Shown here piece after piece: positions 10,112 through 20,222 of a DNA stretch of 64,000 nucleotides. The DNA comes from Actinomadura sp. NBRC 104412. Its GTDB lineage: Bacteria > Actinomycetota > Actinomycetes > Streptosporangiales > Streptosporangiaceae. A program made the position numbers and the translations under genes. Position 1 is the stretch's first letter, and every line of letters begins with the position of its first letter. The stretch lies in the NCBI RefSeq assembly GCF_030269515.1, contig NZ_BSTM01000004.1:248001-312000 (forward strand), given 5' to 3'. The notes below the pieces were generated by a model. The model had not been told where the DNA came from. It ran no database searches and saw nothing but the letters and a program-made list of their open reading frames with translations.

Positions 10112-11329
10112 TCAGCCGTTGATCTTCTTCTGCAGGTTGGTGTCCAGCGCCTCGAGGAACTGCTGGGTGGTGAGCCAGGGCGTGTCGCCGCCGACCAGCA
10201 GGGCCAGGTCCTTGGTCATCTGGCCGGCCTCGACGGTCTCGACGCAGACCTGCTCCAGGGCGCGGGCGAAGCCGACGACCTCGCTCTGGCCGTCGAGCTT
10301 GCCGCGGTGCTCCAGCCCCCGGGTCCAGGCGAAGATGGACGCGATCGGGTTGGTGGAGGTCGGCTTGCCCTGCTGGTGCTGCCGGTAGTGGCGGGTCACC
10401 GTGCCGTGCGCGGCCTCGGCCTCGACGGTCTTGCCGTCCGGGGTCATCAGGACGGAGGTCATCAGGCCGAGCGAGCCGAAGCCCTGCGCCAGGGTGTCGG
10501 ACTGGACGTCGCCGTCGTAGTTCTTGCACGACCAGACGAAGCCGCCCTCCCACTTGAGCGCGGCGGCGACCATGTCGTCGATCAGCCGGTGCTCGTAGGT
10601 GAGGCCCTTGGCGTCGAAGTCGGCCTTGAACTCGGTCTCGAAGACCTCCTGGAAGATGTCCTTGAAGCGGCCGTCGTACGCCTTGAGGATCGTGTTCTTG
10701 GTCGACATGTAGAGGGGCAGCTCGCGGTCCAGCGCGTACCGCATGCTGGTGCGGGCGAAGTCCCTGATGGAGTCGTCGTAGTTGTACATGCCCATGGCGA
10801 CGCCGCCGCCGGGGAACTTGGCGACCTCGAACTCCATCGGGTCGGAGCCGTCCTCGGGGGTGTAGGTGATCGTCACCGTGCCCGGGCCGGGGACCACGAA
10901 GTCGGTGGCCTTGTACTGGTCGCCGTGCGCGTGACGGCCGATGATGATGGGCTTGGTCCAGCCGGGGACCAGCCGCGGGATGTTGGAGACCACGATGGGC
11001 TCGCGGAAGATCACGCCGCCGAGGATGTTGCGGATCGTTCCATTGGGCGAACGCCACATCTTCTTCAGGCCGAACTCCTCGACCCGGGCCTCGTCGGGGG
11101 TGATGGTCGCGCACTTGACCCCGACGCCGTACTTGGCGATGGCGTTGGCGGCGTCGACGGTGACCTGGTCGTCGGTGGCGTCACGCTCCTCGATCCCCAG
11201 GTCGTAGTACTTCAGGTCCACATCGAGGTAGGGCAGGATCAGCTGGTCCTTGATGAATTTCCAGATGATCCGCGTCATTTCGTCGCCGTCGAGTTCGACG
11301 ACCGGGCCCGCTACTTTGATCTTGGGCAT
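10112..11329 (-). CDS. icd: NADP-dependent isocitrate dehydrogenase
   Basis: Converts isocitrate to 2-oxoglutarate in the TCA cycle. At 405 residues it belongs to the homodimeric, eukaryote-like IDH subfamily (not the 740-residue monomeric type). Evidence is the N-terminus [13 protein letters not shown], the substrate site [12 protein letters not shown], the segment [14 protein letters not shown] and the nucleotide-binding [15 protein letters not shown]. The last segment has the His/Arg pattern seen in NADP-using members. The ATG lies at 11329. It ends at the shared hairpin terminator. Confidence 0.95.
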   Translation of the reverse strand: MPKIKVAGPVVELDGDEMTRIIWKFIKDQLILPYLDVDLKYYDLGIEERDATDDQVTVDAANAIAKYGVGVKCATITPDEARVEEFGLKKMWRSPNGTIRNILGGVIFREPIVVSNIPRLVPGWTKPIIIGRHAHGDQYKATDFVVPGPGTVTITYTPEDGSDPMEFEVAKFPGGGVAMGMYNYDDSIRDFARTSMRYALDRELPLYMSTKNTILKAYDGRFKDIFQEVFETEFKADFDAKGLTYEHRLIDDMVAAALKWEGGFVWSCKNYDGDVQSDTLAQGFGSLGLMTSVLMTPDGKTVEAEAAHGTVTRHYRQHQQGKPTSTNPIASIFAWTRGLEHRGKLDGQSEVVGFARALEQVCVETVEAGQMTKDLALLVGGDTPWLTTQQFLEALDTNLQKKING

Positions 11330-11477
11330 GCTGTGGCTGTCCCTTTCCTACACCGGCCGGCTTGAGCCGTTCCGTCCTCCGCGAGGTCGCTGGTTCCGCC
11401 CCGGGGCCGAGGCCGGACGAACGTGACTCATCCTTGTAAGGCTCAACTCGGAAGGCTATCCGAGTGCGGCCACAGCC

Positions 11478-11942
11478 TTAGACCTGGGCCTGACCCGTAC
11501 CATGCCTGCGCAGCAGGAACCGTATTCCCCGCGCCACGAACACCACCGCGATCAGCACCCCGAAGCCCGCGGCGATCATCAGTCCGGCGCGGTGCATGGG
11601 CGGGACGCTGAGCGCGACGAACGCCACGGCCTCGCCGAGGATCACCAGCGTCCAGCAGTCGAAGGAGCGGCTCCGGACGGCCAGCATGCGCAGCCGCGAC
11701 TCCGGCAGCACCAGGCGGGCCAGCGCGCCGAACAGCAGCGCGGCGGCGATCAGCACCGAGCCCTTGCGGAAGTAGTGCAGCGAGCACAGCCCCAGCCCGG
11801 CCATCACGCCGGTCAGCACGATCATGTACGGGATCCGCGCGACCCAGTCCTGCGCGGACATCCCGGGCGCGCCCGGCCGCCGCCGGCGCCGGCGGCGCAC
11901 CGTGGTGCCCGCGTACCCGATCCCGTCCGGCCTCTCCGACAT
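11478..11942 (-). CDS. DUF3017 small membrane protein
   Basis: A 154-residue integral membrane protein with three to four hydrophobic helices after a basic N-terminus (VRRRRRRRP). The core (YFRKGSVLIAAALLFGALARLVLPESRLRMLAVRSR) matches my memory of DUF3017, a family typically located beside folD and mdh in actinomycetes. Its function is unknown. The ATG at 11942 is preferred; upstream in-frame starts would add a low-complexity tail. It lies 148 bp upstream of icd on the same strand. Confidence 0.7.
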   Translation of the reverse strand: MSERPDGIGYAGTTVRRRRRRRPGAPGMSAQDWVARIPYMIVLTGVMAGLGLCSLHYFRKGSVLIAAALLFGALARLVLPESRLRMLAVRSRSFDCWTLVILGEAVAFVALSVPPMHRAGLMIAAGFGVLIAVVFVARGIRFLLRRHGTGQAQV

Positions 11943-12148
11943 GAACGTGACGTTAGCCGGTTCCGGCCCGTCCTGGAGCCCATCCCTGAACGGGTGCCCG
12001 CCGCGGCGCCACATCGTTGCAACGACGGCGCCGTTACGTGGGAGGTTTCCGCCACGGGGGCCCTTCTCACCGGAACCCTTCACCCTTCCGGGCGTGACTG
12101 CTGTGGCCCAGAAGGTCCCGATGGACGCCACATGCCCCGTGTCATCGG

Positions 12149-12194
12149 TCCTACTGACCAGTAGGAGGGTGTGACGGTTTACCCGGACGGGTAA
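12149..12194. promoter_or_regulatory. two adjacent 7-2-7 palindromes upstream of the FHA gene
   Basis: CCTACTG-AC-CAGTAGG (12150-12165, extending to 8-bp arms at 12149-12166) and TTACCCG-GA-CGGGTAA (12179-12194) are two perfect inverted repeats of the same geometry, with centres 29 bp apart. They sit 41-86 bp before the FHA gene start, where a dimeric regulator would be expected to bind. No protein can be assigned. Confidence 0.55.
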
Positions 12195-12234
12195 CCCGCC
12201 AGACAGGGGTCGCTAACTAGCTGGGAGGACTGCC

Positions 12235-12957
12235 GTGGAGGGGCCGTTCATGCGGATCGAGGACAGCGGGCTGGTGATGCCGCTGCGCCCCGATGTCACG
12301 ACGGTCGGGCGCGGGCGGGGAGTCGACATCCGCCTCGACGACCCGAGTGTGTCCCGATTGCACGCAGAGATCGTTCGGCGCGGCCCGTACGTGTACGTCG
12401 TCGACATGGGACTGTCCCGTAACGGGACCCGTGTCAACGGCCGGCCGATCGCCCGCCGCGTCCTGGAGGACGGCGACGTCGTCAGCTTCGGGACGGCACG
12501 CTGCCGGATGGGGGGCATCCCCCGTGAGGAGGTCGATCCGGACGTCGAGCTGCGCCGCGCCGTGGCGCCCGAGCTCACCCGCCGCGAGGTGGACGTGCTC
12601 ACGTCGCTGTGCCGTCCCGCGCTGTCGGACGAGGCGTTCGTCGCCCCCGCCACCGCGCGGGAGATCGCCGGGGACCTCGTCGTCACCGAGGCCGCGGTCA
12701 AGCAGCATCTGCTGCGGCTCTACCAGAAATTCCGTATCCCCGAGGGCGCCAACCGGCGCACCCGGCTCGCCAACGAGGTCATCGCGATGGGCCTCGTCCG
12801 TCCCCTCCCTCCGGTGCACGTGCCTCAGCAGAACCGGCCGCCGATCGACGGCGCCCGCCGGGGACCCGAGGTACGCCGCCCCGGGGCGCCCCATCCCGCG
12901 AGTCACGTGACGGGTCCGGGCCGCCACCCGACCGCGGCGGGCAGGAGGGCGAGCTGA
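12235..12957 (+). CDS. FHA-domain protein with C-terminal helix-turn-helix
   Basis: A 240-residue cytoplasmic regulator. Residues 10-95 form a forkhead-associated phosphothreonine-binding domain: GRGRGVDIRLDDPSVSRLHAEI carries the conserved Gly-Arg and Ser-x-x-His, followed by LSRNGTRVNG. Residues about 110-185 resemble a LuxR-like winged helix (LTRREVDVLTSL, then TEAAVKQHLLRLYQKF). The tail is a disordered Pro/Arg-rich stretch. The start is GTG at 12235 with GGGAGG seven bases upstream. FHA domains read Ser/Thr kinase output, so a kinase-dependent transcriptional role is likely but unproven. It is monocistronic and followed by a strong terminator. Confidence 0.82.
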   Translation: MEGPFMRIEDSGLVMPLRPDVTTVGRGRGVDIRLDDPSVSRLHAEIVRRGPYVYVVDMGLSRNGTRVNGRPIARRVLEDGDVVSFGTARCRMGGIPREEVDPDVELRRAVAPELTRREVDVLTSLCRPALSDEAFVAPATAREIAGDLVVTEAAVKQHLLRLYQKFRIPEGANRRTRLANEVIAMGLVRPLPPVHVPQQNRPPIDGARRGPEVRRPGAPHPASHVTGPGRHPTAAGRRAS

Positions 12958-13013
12958 TCTGACCGTGCGATCGCCTCGCCCGGGTAGCGCAAACTCTGAG
13001 GCGATCGTCACAT

Positions 13014-13056
13014 CACACGTACGGGGCCGCGCATCGTTCGCGGCCCCGTACGTGTG
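13014..13056. terminator. strong hairpin terminator
   Basis: A perfect 18-bp stem (CACACGTACGGGGCCGCG at 13014-13031; complement at 13039-13056) with a 7-base loop. It lies between the convergent FHA and folD genes and can act on both. Confidence 0.85.
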
Positions 13057-13109
13057 AGCGGGGTTCGAGCGGGTGTGAGGGGTGTGAAGCAGGGCGTGAC
13101 CGGGACGCC

Positions 13110-13964
13110 TCAGGCGGACGCGGCGCGCTCGGCGGCCTCGACGACGTTGGACAGCAGCATCGCGCGGGTCATGGGCCCGACCCCGCCGGGGTTGGGCGCC
13201 ACCCACCCGGCGACCTCGCGGACATCGGCGGCCACGTCGCCGGCCAGCTTGCCGTCCACCCGGGAGACGCCCACGTCCAGGACGGTGGCGCCGGGCTTGA
13301 CCATGTCGGCGGTGATCAGGCCGGGCACTCCGGCGGCGGCCACGACGATGTCGGCCCGGCGGGTGTGCGCGGCCAGGTCGCGGGTGCCGGTGTGAGCGAG
13401 GGTGGGCGTCGCGTTCTCGCTGCGCCGGGTGAGCAAAAGGCCGAGCGGGCGCCCGACGGTCACGCCGCGGCCGATCACCGTCACCTCGGCGCCGCGCAGC
13501 GGGACGTCGAACCGCGCGAGCAGCTCGACGATGCCCTTGGGCGTGCAGGGCAGCGGCGCGGGCTGCATGAGGACCAGCCGGCCGAGGTTGACCGGGTGCA
13601 GGCCGTCGGCGTCCTTGAGCGGGTCGATGCGCTCCAGCACCCGCTGCTCGTCCAGGCCCTTGGGCAGCGGCAACTGGACGATGTACCCGGTGCAGGCGGG
13701 GTCGGCGTTCAGCTCGTCCACGACGCGCTCGACGTCGTCCTGGGACGCGTCCGCGGGCAGTTCGCGCCGGATGCTCTCGATGCCGACCTCGGCGCAGTCG
13801 CGGTGCTTCATGTTGACGTACGAGTGGCTGCCGGGGTCGTCGCCGACCAGGACCGTGCCGAGGCCGATGGTCACGCCGCGTTCCCGCAGCGCCTCCACGC
13901 GCCCCTTGAGTTCGGACCTGATCTCGGCCGCCGTGGCCTTGCCGTCCAGGATTCGTGCCGTCAT
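13110..13964 (-). CDS. folD: bifunctional methylene-tetrahydrofolate dehydrogenase / cyclohydrolase
   Basis: FolD interconverts 5,10-methylene- and 10-formyl-THF, giving one-carbon units to purine synthesis. The 284-residue protein has Tyr49 and Lys53 in the YVNMK motif, the folate-site stretch [11 protein letters not shown], the NADP motif [11 protein letters not shown] and the C-terminal signature [13 protein letters not shown] at 13964 is supported by GGAGGT nine bases upstream. It lies downstream of purN and purH on the same strand; those enzymes consume 10-formyl-THF, so the grouping makes metabolic sense. Confidence 0.95.
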   Translation of the reverse strand: MTARILDGKATAAEIRSELKGRVEALRERGVTIGLGTVLVGDDPGSHSYVNMKHRDCAEVGIESIRRELPADASQDDVERVVDELNADPACTGYIVQLPLPKGLDEQRVLERIDPLKDADGLHPVNLGRLVLMQPAPLPCTPKGIVELLARFDVPLRGAEVTVIGRGVTVGRPLGLLLTRRSENATPTLAHTGTRDLAAHTRRADIVVAAAGVPGLITADMVKPGATVLDVGVSRVDGKLAGDVAADVREVAGWVAPNPGGVGPMTRAMLLSNVVEAAERAASA

Positions 13965-14175
13965 CCGCACCTCCGCGCTGAATCGTGGCCGGGAACCTCG
14001 CGGGGCGCGCGGGAACCAGGCTCGGGGTCCCGTCCGCCCAGGCGCGCGGCGTACGGACTGTTCCGCTCCCCGGTGGTCGCCTCCACCTTGATCGCGCCAG
14101 TCGCGTAACACCAGCTTAGCGAGGCGGGCCGTGCGGACGGGAAGGCGTGACCCGCCAGGCGGAAGCCCGGCCGGC

Positions 14176-14355
14176 TCAGTCCTTGTCGGCCCTGGAGCGC
14201 CGGGCGAGGACGCGGTCGGTGCCGTGCCAGCCGAGCCGGGCGGCGGCGATCGCGGTGACGAGGGCCGCGACCAGGCCGATCACCTGGCGCAGGTCGGTGA
14301 GCAGCGCGGCGGTCTGGGCCGTGCTCATCACCAGCAGGGCAACGAGGACATCCAT
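14176..14355 (-). CDS. small hydrophobic protein
   Basis: A 59-residue protein from ATG 14355 with GGAG about nine bases upstream. It has two hydrophobic stretches ([17 protein letters not shown] and [17 protein letters not shown]) and a basic tail ending RRSRADKD, so it would be a two-helix membrane protein. A longer GTG start at 14382 is possible. It lies between purH and folD on the same strand. No family recognised, and it could be a non-coding open frame. Confidence 0.45.
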   Translation of the reverse strand: MDVLVALLVMSTAQTAALLTDLRQVIGLVAALVTAIAAARLGWHGTDRVLARRSRADKD

Positions 14356-14510
14356 GGACTGCTCCAGCGAGGGGACGGTCACACGTGGCGACGGTCGCGC
14401 CCGGACGGTCGCGGGGGGTAAGGCGCGACCCGGCCGAGGCTACCAACGGGCAATCGTAAAATCGCCCATGATCGGCTGAACCGCCCAGCCGGGACCGTCC
14501 CCGTGCGGGC

Positions 14511-16076
14511 TCAGTGGAAGAAGTGCCGCACGCCGGTGAAGTAGAGCGTGACCCCGGCCCGCTCCGCCGCGACGATCACCTCGTCGTCGCGGATGGAGCC
14601 GCCCGGCTCGACGATCGCCCGCACCCCCGCCCGCGCCAGCACCTCAAGGCCGTCCGGGAACGGGAAGAACGCGTCGGACGCGGCGACCGCGCCCATCGCC
14701 CGCTCGTCCCCGGCGCGCGACACCGCCAGCCGGGCCGAGTCGACCCGGTTGACCTGGCCCATGCCGACGCCCACCGTGGCGCCGTCCGCGGCGAGCAGGA
14801 TCGCGTTGGACTTGACCGAGCGGCACGCCCTCCAGGCGAAGGCCAGGTCGCGCAGCGTGCCCTCGTCGGCGGCCTTGCCCGCCTTCAGCTGCCAGGTGGA
14901 CGGGTCGTCCCCGGCGGCGTCCACCCGGTCGACGGACTGAAGGAGCAGGCCGCCGTCGATCCGGCGGTACTCGGCCGCGCCCTTCGGGCCCTCGGCGGCC
15001 CGCAGCAGCCGCAGGTTCTTCTTCCGGGTCAGAAGGTCCAGCGCCTCGTCCTCGAAGCCGGGCGCCACGATCACCTCGGTGAAGATGTCGGCCACCTGGC
15101 GGGCCATCTCCGCGGTCACCGGCCGGTTGACCGCGATCACCCCGCCGTACGCCGACACCGGGTCGCAGGCGTGCGCCTTGCGGTGCGCCTCCGCCACGTC
15201 CGCGCCGATCGCGATGCCGCACGGGTTGGCATGCTTGATGATCGCGACCGCGGGCTCGGTGAAGTCGTAGGCCGCGCGGCGGGCCGCGTCCGCGTCGACG
15301 TAGTTGTTGTAGGACATCTCCTTGCCGTGCAGTTGCTCGGCCCCGGCCAGCCCCGGCTCGCCCGCCGTGGTCCTGAACAGCGCGGCCCGCTGGTGCGGGT
15401 TCTCGCCGTACCGCAGGACGTCCGAGCGTTCCCAGGTGGCGCCGAGGAAATCGGGCCAGCCCGCGTCGGCGGCGGTCTCGTCGGGCGCGTAGGAGCCGGC
15501 GAACCAGGACGCCACGGCCACGTCATAGGACGCGGTGTGCGCGAACGCGCGCGCGGCCAGACGGCGGCGCTCCTCCAGCGTGAAGCCGCCCGCCCTGACG
15601 GCCTCCAGCACGTCCCCGTACGCGGACGGGTCGGTGACGACGGCGACGCTCGCGTGGTTCTTGGCGGCGGCGCGGACCATGGCCGGGCCGCCGATGTCGA
15701 TCTGCTCGACGCACTCGTCCGGGCGCGCGCCCGAGGCGACGGTCTCGGAGAACGGGTAGAGGTTCGCCACCAGCAGGTCGAACGGCTCCACGCCGAGGTC
15801 GTCGAGCTGCTGCAGGTGGTCGTCCTTGCGCCGGTCGGCCAGCAGCCCGGCGTGCACCTTGGGGTGCAGCGTCTTCACCCGGCCGTCCAGGCACTCGGGG
15901 AACCCGGTCAGCTTCTCCACCCTCATCACCGGCACGCCGGCGGCGGCGATCCGGCCCGCCGTGGACCCGGTGGAGACCAGCTCCACCCCCGACTCGTGCA
16001 GGCCCCTGGCCAGTTCCTCAAGCCCGGTCTTGTCGTACACGCTGATCAGCGCGCGCTTAATCCCCACCCGACTCAC
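14511..16076 (-). CDS. purH: bifunctional AICAR transformylase / IMP cyclohydrolase
   Basis: Catalyses the last two steps to IMP. The 521-residue protein starts [18 protein letters not shown], the methylglyoxal-synthase-like cyclohydrolase domain (about 1-150). The transformylase domain follows, with [25 protein letters not shown] and a C-terminal [11 protein letters not shown] stretch. GTG at 16076 is chosen; it overlaps the 3' end of purN by 20 bp, and GGAGGGGAG inside purN serves as its ribosome site. It is coupled to purN in a two-gene operon. Confidence 0.95.
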   Translation of the reverse strand: MSRVGIKRALISVYDKTGLEELARGLHESGVELVSTGSTAGRIAAAGVPVMRVEKLTGFPECLDGRVKTLHPKVHAGLLADRRKDDHLQQLDDLGVEPFDLLVANLYPFSETVASGARPDECVEQIDIGGPAMVRAAAKNHASVAVVTDPSAYGDVLEAVRAGGFTLEERRRLAARAFAHTASYDVAVASWFAGSYAPDETAADAGWPDFLGATWERSDVLRYGENPHQRAALFRTTAGEPGLAGAEQLHGKEMSYNNYVDADAARRAAYDFTEPAVAIIKHANPCGIAIGADVAEAHRKAHACDPVSAYGGVIAVNRPVTAEMARQVADIFTEVIVAPGFEDEALDLLTRKKNLRLLRAAEGPKGAAEYRRIDGGLLLQSVDRVDAAGDDPSTWQLKAGKAADEGTLRDLAFAWRACRSVKSNAILLAADGATVGVGMGQVNRVDSARLAVSRAGDERAMGAVAASDAFFPFPDGLEVLARAGVRAIVEPGGSIRDDEVIVAAERAGVTLYFTGVRHFFH

Positions 16077-16749
16077 CGGCCGAGCTCCCCTCCGTGTTGG
16101 CGGACGTCCCATCGGCGGACGACGGCGTTCCGCAGACCCTGCACTTCATGGAGACCCGGCGGCCCTTCTCGGTCCAGCCGTCGCGGGCGAGCCTCCCGAC
16201 GACCTCCACCAGGAGCCGCCGCTCCACCTGCTTGATGCGCTCGTGGAGGGAGTCCTCGTCGTCGTGCCAGCGGACGGGCACGGCCTCCTGGGCGATGATG
16301 GGCCCGGTGTCCACGCCTTCGTCGACGAAGTGCACCGTACAGCCCGTGAGCTTGACCCCGTACTCCAGGGCGCCGCGTACGGCGTGCATGCCGGGGAACG
16401 CGGGCAGCAGCGCCGGATGGGTGTTGACGGTGCGGCCGCCGTACCGGGCCAGGAACGCCGGGCCGAGGATCTTCAGGAACCCGGCGGACACCACCAGGTC
16501 GGGCCGGTGCTCGTCGACGGCCTCGGTGAGCGCCTTGTCCCACGCGGCGCGGTCGGGGAAGTCGGAGACCCTGACGGTGAAGGTCGGCAGCCCGGCGCGC
16601 TCGGCGCGGGCGATTCCACCCGTACCGTGGCGATCGGCGCCCACGGCGACCACCTGGGCGCCATAAGCTGGATCCGCGCACGCGTCGAGCAGCGCCTGGA
16701 GGTTGGTCCCCGCTCCGGAGACGAGGACGACGAGCCGGGCGGACACCAT
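16057..16749 (-). CDS. purN: phosphoribosylglycinamide formyltransferase with a Cys-pair tail
   Basis: PurN transfers a formyl group from 10-formyl-THF to GAR, step 3 of purine synthesis. The 230-residue protein has the substrate loop [12 protein letters not shown], the catalytic stretch [13 protein letters not shown] (Asn, His) and the Asp loop [13 protein letters not shown]. The canonical enzyme ends near residue 195. Here it is extended by a tail of about 30 residues beginning MKCRVCG, with a Cys-x-x-Cys pair and then a Ser/Gly-rich end. The tail DNA also carries the purH ribosome site. ATG at 16749. Confidence 0.93.
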   Translation of the reverse strand: MVSARLVVLVSGAGTNLQALLDACADPAYGAQVVAVGADRHGTGGIARAERAGLPTFTVRVSDFPDRAAWDKALTEAVDEHRPDLVVSAGFLKILGPAFLARYGGRTVNTHPALLPAFPGMHAVRGALEYGVKLTGCTVHFVDEGVDTGPIIAQEAVPVRWHDDEDSLHERIKQVERRLLVEVVGRLARDGWTEKGRRVSMKCRVCGTPSSADGTSANTEGSSAGESGGD

Positions 16750-16889
16750 GACTCCTTGAACGGTGCTGGTGGACGGATTGGACGTCGGGGCAGGTGGCGT
16801 GGCTGCACCGGGCCCCGCCCCAGCCTAACGGGACTGCTGGACGCGTCGTCATCCGCACGGACCCAGGCTCGGCGTCAGGAGGATCCAAA

Positions 16890-17363
16890 GTGAGTGAGCA
16901 GCCCGGACGGGGCGACGGCGGGGCCGGGCAGGGAACCGTCCAGACGACCGGCGGAGGGCCCGGACGGCAGGGCGAGGACCCCAACCGGACCGGCGTGCGG
17001 GCTCTGTGGCTGGGCGCCGGGGCGCTCGTGCTGTCGCTCTTCTTCTTCCCGATCGGGCTGGTGCTGGGCATCGCCGCCATCGTGATCGCGATCAGGGCGC
17101 GCAAGCTCGCGACCGGCTCGCGCACCCCGGTGACCGGCGTGGTCCCGGCGATCGTGCTGGCCTCGTTCGGGCTGGCTCTGGCGGGCCTCCAACTGGTCGT
17201 CATGGGGATGCTGTGGCCCGAGCTGAGCAGCCGCCAGGAGTGCCTGTCCTCCGCCAACACCACGACCGACGAGCAGGTCTGCAAGGATCGCTTCATCACC
17301 CAGGTCGGGAAGAAGTTCGGCATCCCCAAGGAGCAACTGGAGCCCTACAGCGACTTCTTCTGA
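16890..17363 (+). CDS. DUF4190-like small membrane protein
   Basis: A 157-residue protein from GTG 16890, chosen for the AGGAGG at 16878-16883. A hydrophilic Gly/Gln-rich N-terminus of about 45 residues is followed by two helices (LWLGAGALVLSLFFFPIGLVLGIAAI and VVPAIVLASFGLALAGLQLVV). A short extracytoplasmic tail contains two cysteines. The helix pair with the small-residue turn between is the DUF4190 pattern. Function unknown. It is divergent from purN and converges on the DUF6350 gene. Confidence 0.65.
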   Translation: MSEQPGRGDGGAGQGTVQTTGGGPGRQGEDPNRTGVRALWLGAGALVLSLFFFPIGLVLGIAAIVIAIRARKLATGSRTPVTGVVPAIVLASFGLALAGLQLVVMGMLWPELSSRQECLSSANTTTDEQVCKDRFITQVGKKFGIPKEQLEPYSDFF

Positions 17364-17384
17364 GCCTGAGTCGTTCGGGCGGCG

Positions 17385-19148
17385 TCAGCCGTCGTGGCCG
17401 TGCGGGCGGTCGTCGGGCTCGTTTTTGAGCACGTAGATGGCGCCGCCTCGGGTCTCGGTGCGTTCCTCGTCCTCAGCGTCCCCGCGCGGCGCGGGAACGG
17501 CGCGTCCCGGCGGCGCGGCCTCCCTTTCGGGGTGGGCGGCGGTGGGTCCGTCCACCAGGACTTCCTCCTCCTCGGCGGGCGCCGCGGGCGGTTCGGGCGG
17601 GGGCTCGGGCGACCGGGGGCGGCGCCTGGCCTTGGCCCTGGCGGGCTTGCGCGGCCCGAGGACGGGTTCGGCCTCCTCGAACTCCAGCGGGCTCGGGACG
17701 TGCGGAGAGGGCTTGCGAACCGGCGCGGAGCGTTCCGGCGCCGGACGCGGTGACCGGGACGAGGACGCCGACGGAGACGGCGGCGCCGGGACGACCGGCG
17801 GCGGGGGCTCCTGGCGGCGCCTGACCCGTCCTCGCCTGGTCCCCTCGGTCCGGCCCGGCCGGCCTTGTCGCGCGCCTTCCGGCGCGTTCTCCAGCGCGCG
17901 GAGGATGCGCCAGTTGGCCAGCCACGCCGCGATCGCCGCCGAGATCCCGACCTCCAGGGCGGCCAGCAGCCCGACCTGCCAGGCGGACGGGCCCACGGTG
18001 GCCATCCGCCCGTCGCCGAGCGGGCCGCCCGCGAGCGCGCTCAGCACGGCCGCGACCAGCCCCGTCAGCGCCCCGGTCAGGAAGCCCCAGAGCGGCGCGC
18101 CCTCGTACACCGGGCTCGGCATGGCGCGGATCGTCAGCACCCCGCCCACGGCTCCGGCGATGAACGGGGCGGCCAGCGCCGGCAGCGAGACCAGCGGCGC
18201 GGGACCGGGCTCGGGCAGCGCGGCCAGCGCCGGGAACATGGGGACGACGTCGAAGAACACCCCCGAGGTCGACACGCCCGTGCCCGCGCCGACCGCGAAG
18301 CCGGGGCCGATCGTGTACGCCATCCCCCAGATGACCGCGTTCGGCAGGAACGCCAGTTCCAGCAGCAGGAGCAGGATCCCGCCGACGATCCCGGGCGCCA
18401 GCAGGTCGTAGATCTCGGCCGCCTCGCTCAGGTGCAGCGCCAGCGACGCCCCGACGAGGACGGCGCCGGACGCGAGCAGGACGGCGATGGCGCCCGACAC
18501 GCCGATCACCAGCGAGCGGGGGCGTGCGGGCAGCAGCCGCAGCAGCGCGCCGAGCCCGGACCTGACCCGTCCGCGGCGCGCGGCGACCAGCGCCCGTGCA
18601 GCGCCCAGGGCGCCCGCGACGAAGGCGACGACGAAGGCGGCGACCAGTGCCTGCCAGGCGGACGGCCGTACGGTGTCCGAGGAGGCGGCGAGCGCGAGCA
18701 GCACGGCCAGCAGGGAGTACGGGACGGCCAGGGCCGCCGCGACCCGCACCACGCCCGTCGAGCCCTTCCGCACGCCTCCCGGATGGCCCGGCGTCCCGGC
18801 GGCGCGGATCATCCAGCCGCCGCTGCGGTAGAGCGGGGCGCCGGGCAGGACGATCAGGCCGAGCGGCAGCAGCCCGACCCTGCCCTGCGGCGCGGAGAAG
18901 CCGGCATGGTGGGCGACCAGCCACAGGTTGACCGCCGTGCGGAACACCCCGGGCAGGCCCGAGCCGATCGCGGCCCGGGGCGCGGCGATCCAGCCGACGA
19001 GCGTGAGCGTGGTGACCACGGCGAGCCCGATGCCGATGCACCACAGCGAACCGACCAGCCCCGACACGTACAGGGGGCGCGGAGCCACGGCCGCCGCCGC
19101 CCGGAGGTCGTCCGCGGTGGCGCCTTGTCTGGGGCTGGCTTCTCTCAC
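17385..19148 (-). CDS. DUF6350-type polytopic membrane protein
   Basis: A 587-residue protein with about ten hydrophobic helices in the first 420 residues. Conserved-looking loops include HHAGFSAPQGRVGLLPLGLIVLPG and LPNAVIWGMAYTIGPGFAVG. The C-terminal tail of about 160 residues is disordered and rich in Pro, Arg and Glu. This organisation, between purN and sucD, matches the actinobacterial family I know as DUF6350; its role is unknown. The start is GTG at 19148 and the ribosome site is weak. Confidence 0.72.
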   Translation of the reverse strand: MREASPRQGATADDLRAAAAVAPRPLYVSGLVGSLWCIGIGLAVVTTLTLVGWIAAPRAAIGSGLPGVFRTAVNLWLVAHHAGFSAPQGRVGLLPLGLIVLPGAPLYRSGGWMIRAAGTPGHPGGVRKGSTGVVRVAAALAVPYSLLAVLLALAASSDTVRPSAWQALVAAFVVAFVAGALGAARALVAARRGRVRSGLGALLRLLPARPRSLVIGVSGAIAVLLASGAVLVGASLALHLSEAAEIYDLLAPGIVGGILLLLLELAFLPNAVIWGMAYTIGPGFAVGAGTGVSTSGVFFDVVPMFPALAALPEPGPAPLVSLPALAAPFIAGAVGGVLTIRAMPSPVYEGAPLWGFLTGALTGLVAAVLSALAGGPLGDGRMATVGPSAWQVGLLAALEVGISAAIAAWLANWRILRALENAPEGARQGRPGRTEGTRRGRVRRRQEPPPPVVPAPPSPSASSSRSPRPAPERSAPVRKPSPHVPSPLEFEEAEPVLGPRKPARAKARRRPRSPEPPPEPPAAPAEEEEVLVDGPTAAHPEREAAPPGRAVPAPRGDAEDEERTETRGGAIYVLKNEPDDRPHGHDG

Positions 19149-19272
19149 GCGGTCAATGCTGGCAGCCCGGCGCCCGCGGGACGGGAGGCCCGCCCGGCGT
19201 GTCGCCGTTGCGGCGGGCGATCACTCGGCGTAATGGGCACGCGGGCGCGGGCCTCGCCGGTGGGAACCCGGA

Positions 19273-19316
19273 GGCGAAAGACGCCCGGCCGCCGGGCGGC
19301 TCGGGCGTCTTTCGCC
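19273..19316. terminator. sucCD hairpin terminator
   Basis: A perfect 15-bp stem (GGCGAAAGACGCCCG, 19273-19287; complement 19302-19316) with a 14-base loop that can fold on itself. It lies 16 bp after the sucD stop and separates that operon from the DUF6350 gene on the same strand. Confidence 0.8.
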
Positions 19317-19331
19317 GTCTCTGATCGGGGA

Positions 19332-20219
19332 TCAGAGGTTCTTCATGATCTCGCGCATCAGGCGGGCGGTCTCGCTGGGGGTCTTGCCGACCCGGACGCC
19401 GACCTTCTCCAGCGCCTCCTTCTTGGCCTGCGCGGTGCCGGCCGAGCCGGAGACGATCGCGCCGGCGTGGCCCATGGTCTTGCCCTCGGGGGCGGTGAAG
19501 CCCGCGACGTAACCGACGACCGGCTTGGTCACGTGCTGCTCGATGTAGGCGGCCGCGCGCTCCTCCGCGTCCCCGCCGATCTCACCGATCATCACGATGG
19601 CGTCGGTGTCCGGGTCGTCCTGGAACGCCCGCAGGGCATCGATGTGGGTGGTGCCGATGACCGGGTCGCCGCCGATGCCGACGCAGGTGGAGAAGCCGAT
19701 GTCGCGCAGCTCGTACATCATCTGGTACGTCAGCGTGCCCGACTTGGACACCAGCCCGATCCGGCCGGGGGTGGTGATGTCGGCCGGGATGATGCCCGCG
19801 TTGGACGCGCCGGGGGACGCGATGCCGGGGCAGTTCGGGCCGATGATGCGGGTCTTGTCGCCCTTCTTCTGCGCGTACGCCCAGAAGTACGCGGTGTCGT
19901 GCACCGGGATGCCCTCGGTGATCACCACGCACAGCGGGATGTGCGCGTCGATGGCCTCGACGACCGCGTCCTTGGTGAACCTCGGCGGGACGAACACCAC
20001 CGAGACGTCGGCGCCGGTCCGCTCCATGGCCTCGGCGACGGTGCCGAACACCGGCAGCGTGGTGCCGTCGAAGTCGACGCTCTGCCCGGCCTTGCGGGCG
20101 TTGACGCCGCCGACGACCTTGGCGCCGGAGGCGAGCATCCGACGGGAGTGCTTCATGCCCTCCGAACCGGTCATGCCCTGCACGATGATCTTGCTGTTCT
20201 CAGTGAGCCAGATGGCCAT
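19332..20219 (-). CDS. sucD: succinyl-CoA ligase (ADP-forming) alpha subunit
   Basis: Forms the alpha subunit of succinyl-CoA synthetase (succinyl-CoA to succinate with substrate-level phosphorylation). The 295-residue protein has the CoA-binding stretch [30 protein letters not shown] (from 126) and the phosphohistidine site [14 protein letters not shown] (His251). ATG at 20219 lies 3 bp after the sucC stop, so the two are co-translated. Its 3' end runs into a strong hairpin. Confidence 0.96.
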   Translation of the reverse strand: MAIWLTENSKIIVQGMTGSEGMKHSRRMLASGAKVVGGVNARKAGQSVDFDGTTLPVFGTVAEAMERTGADVSVVFVPPRFTKDAVVEAIDAHIPLCVVITEGIPVHDTAYFWAYAQKKGDKTRIIGPNCPGIASPGASNAGIIPADITTPGRIGLVSKSGTLTYQMMYELRDIGFSTCVGIGGDPVIGTTHIDALRAFQDDPDTDAIVMIGEIGGDAEERAAAYIEQHVTKPVVGYVAGFTAPEGKTMGHAGAIVSGSAGTAQAKKEALEKVGVRVGKTPSETARLMREIMKNL

Positions 20220-20222
20220 CGG

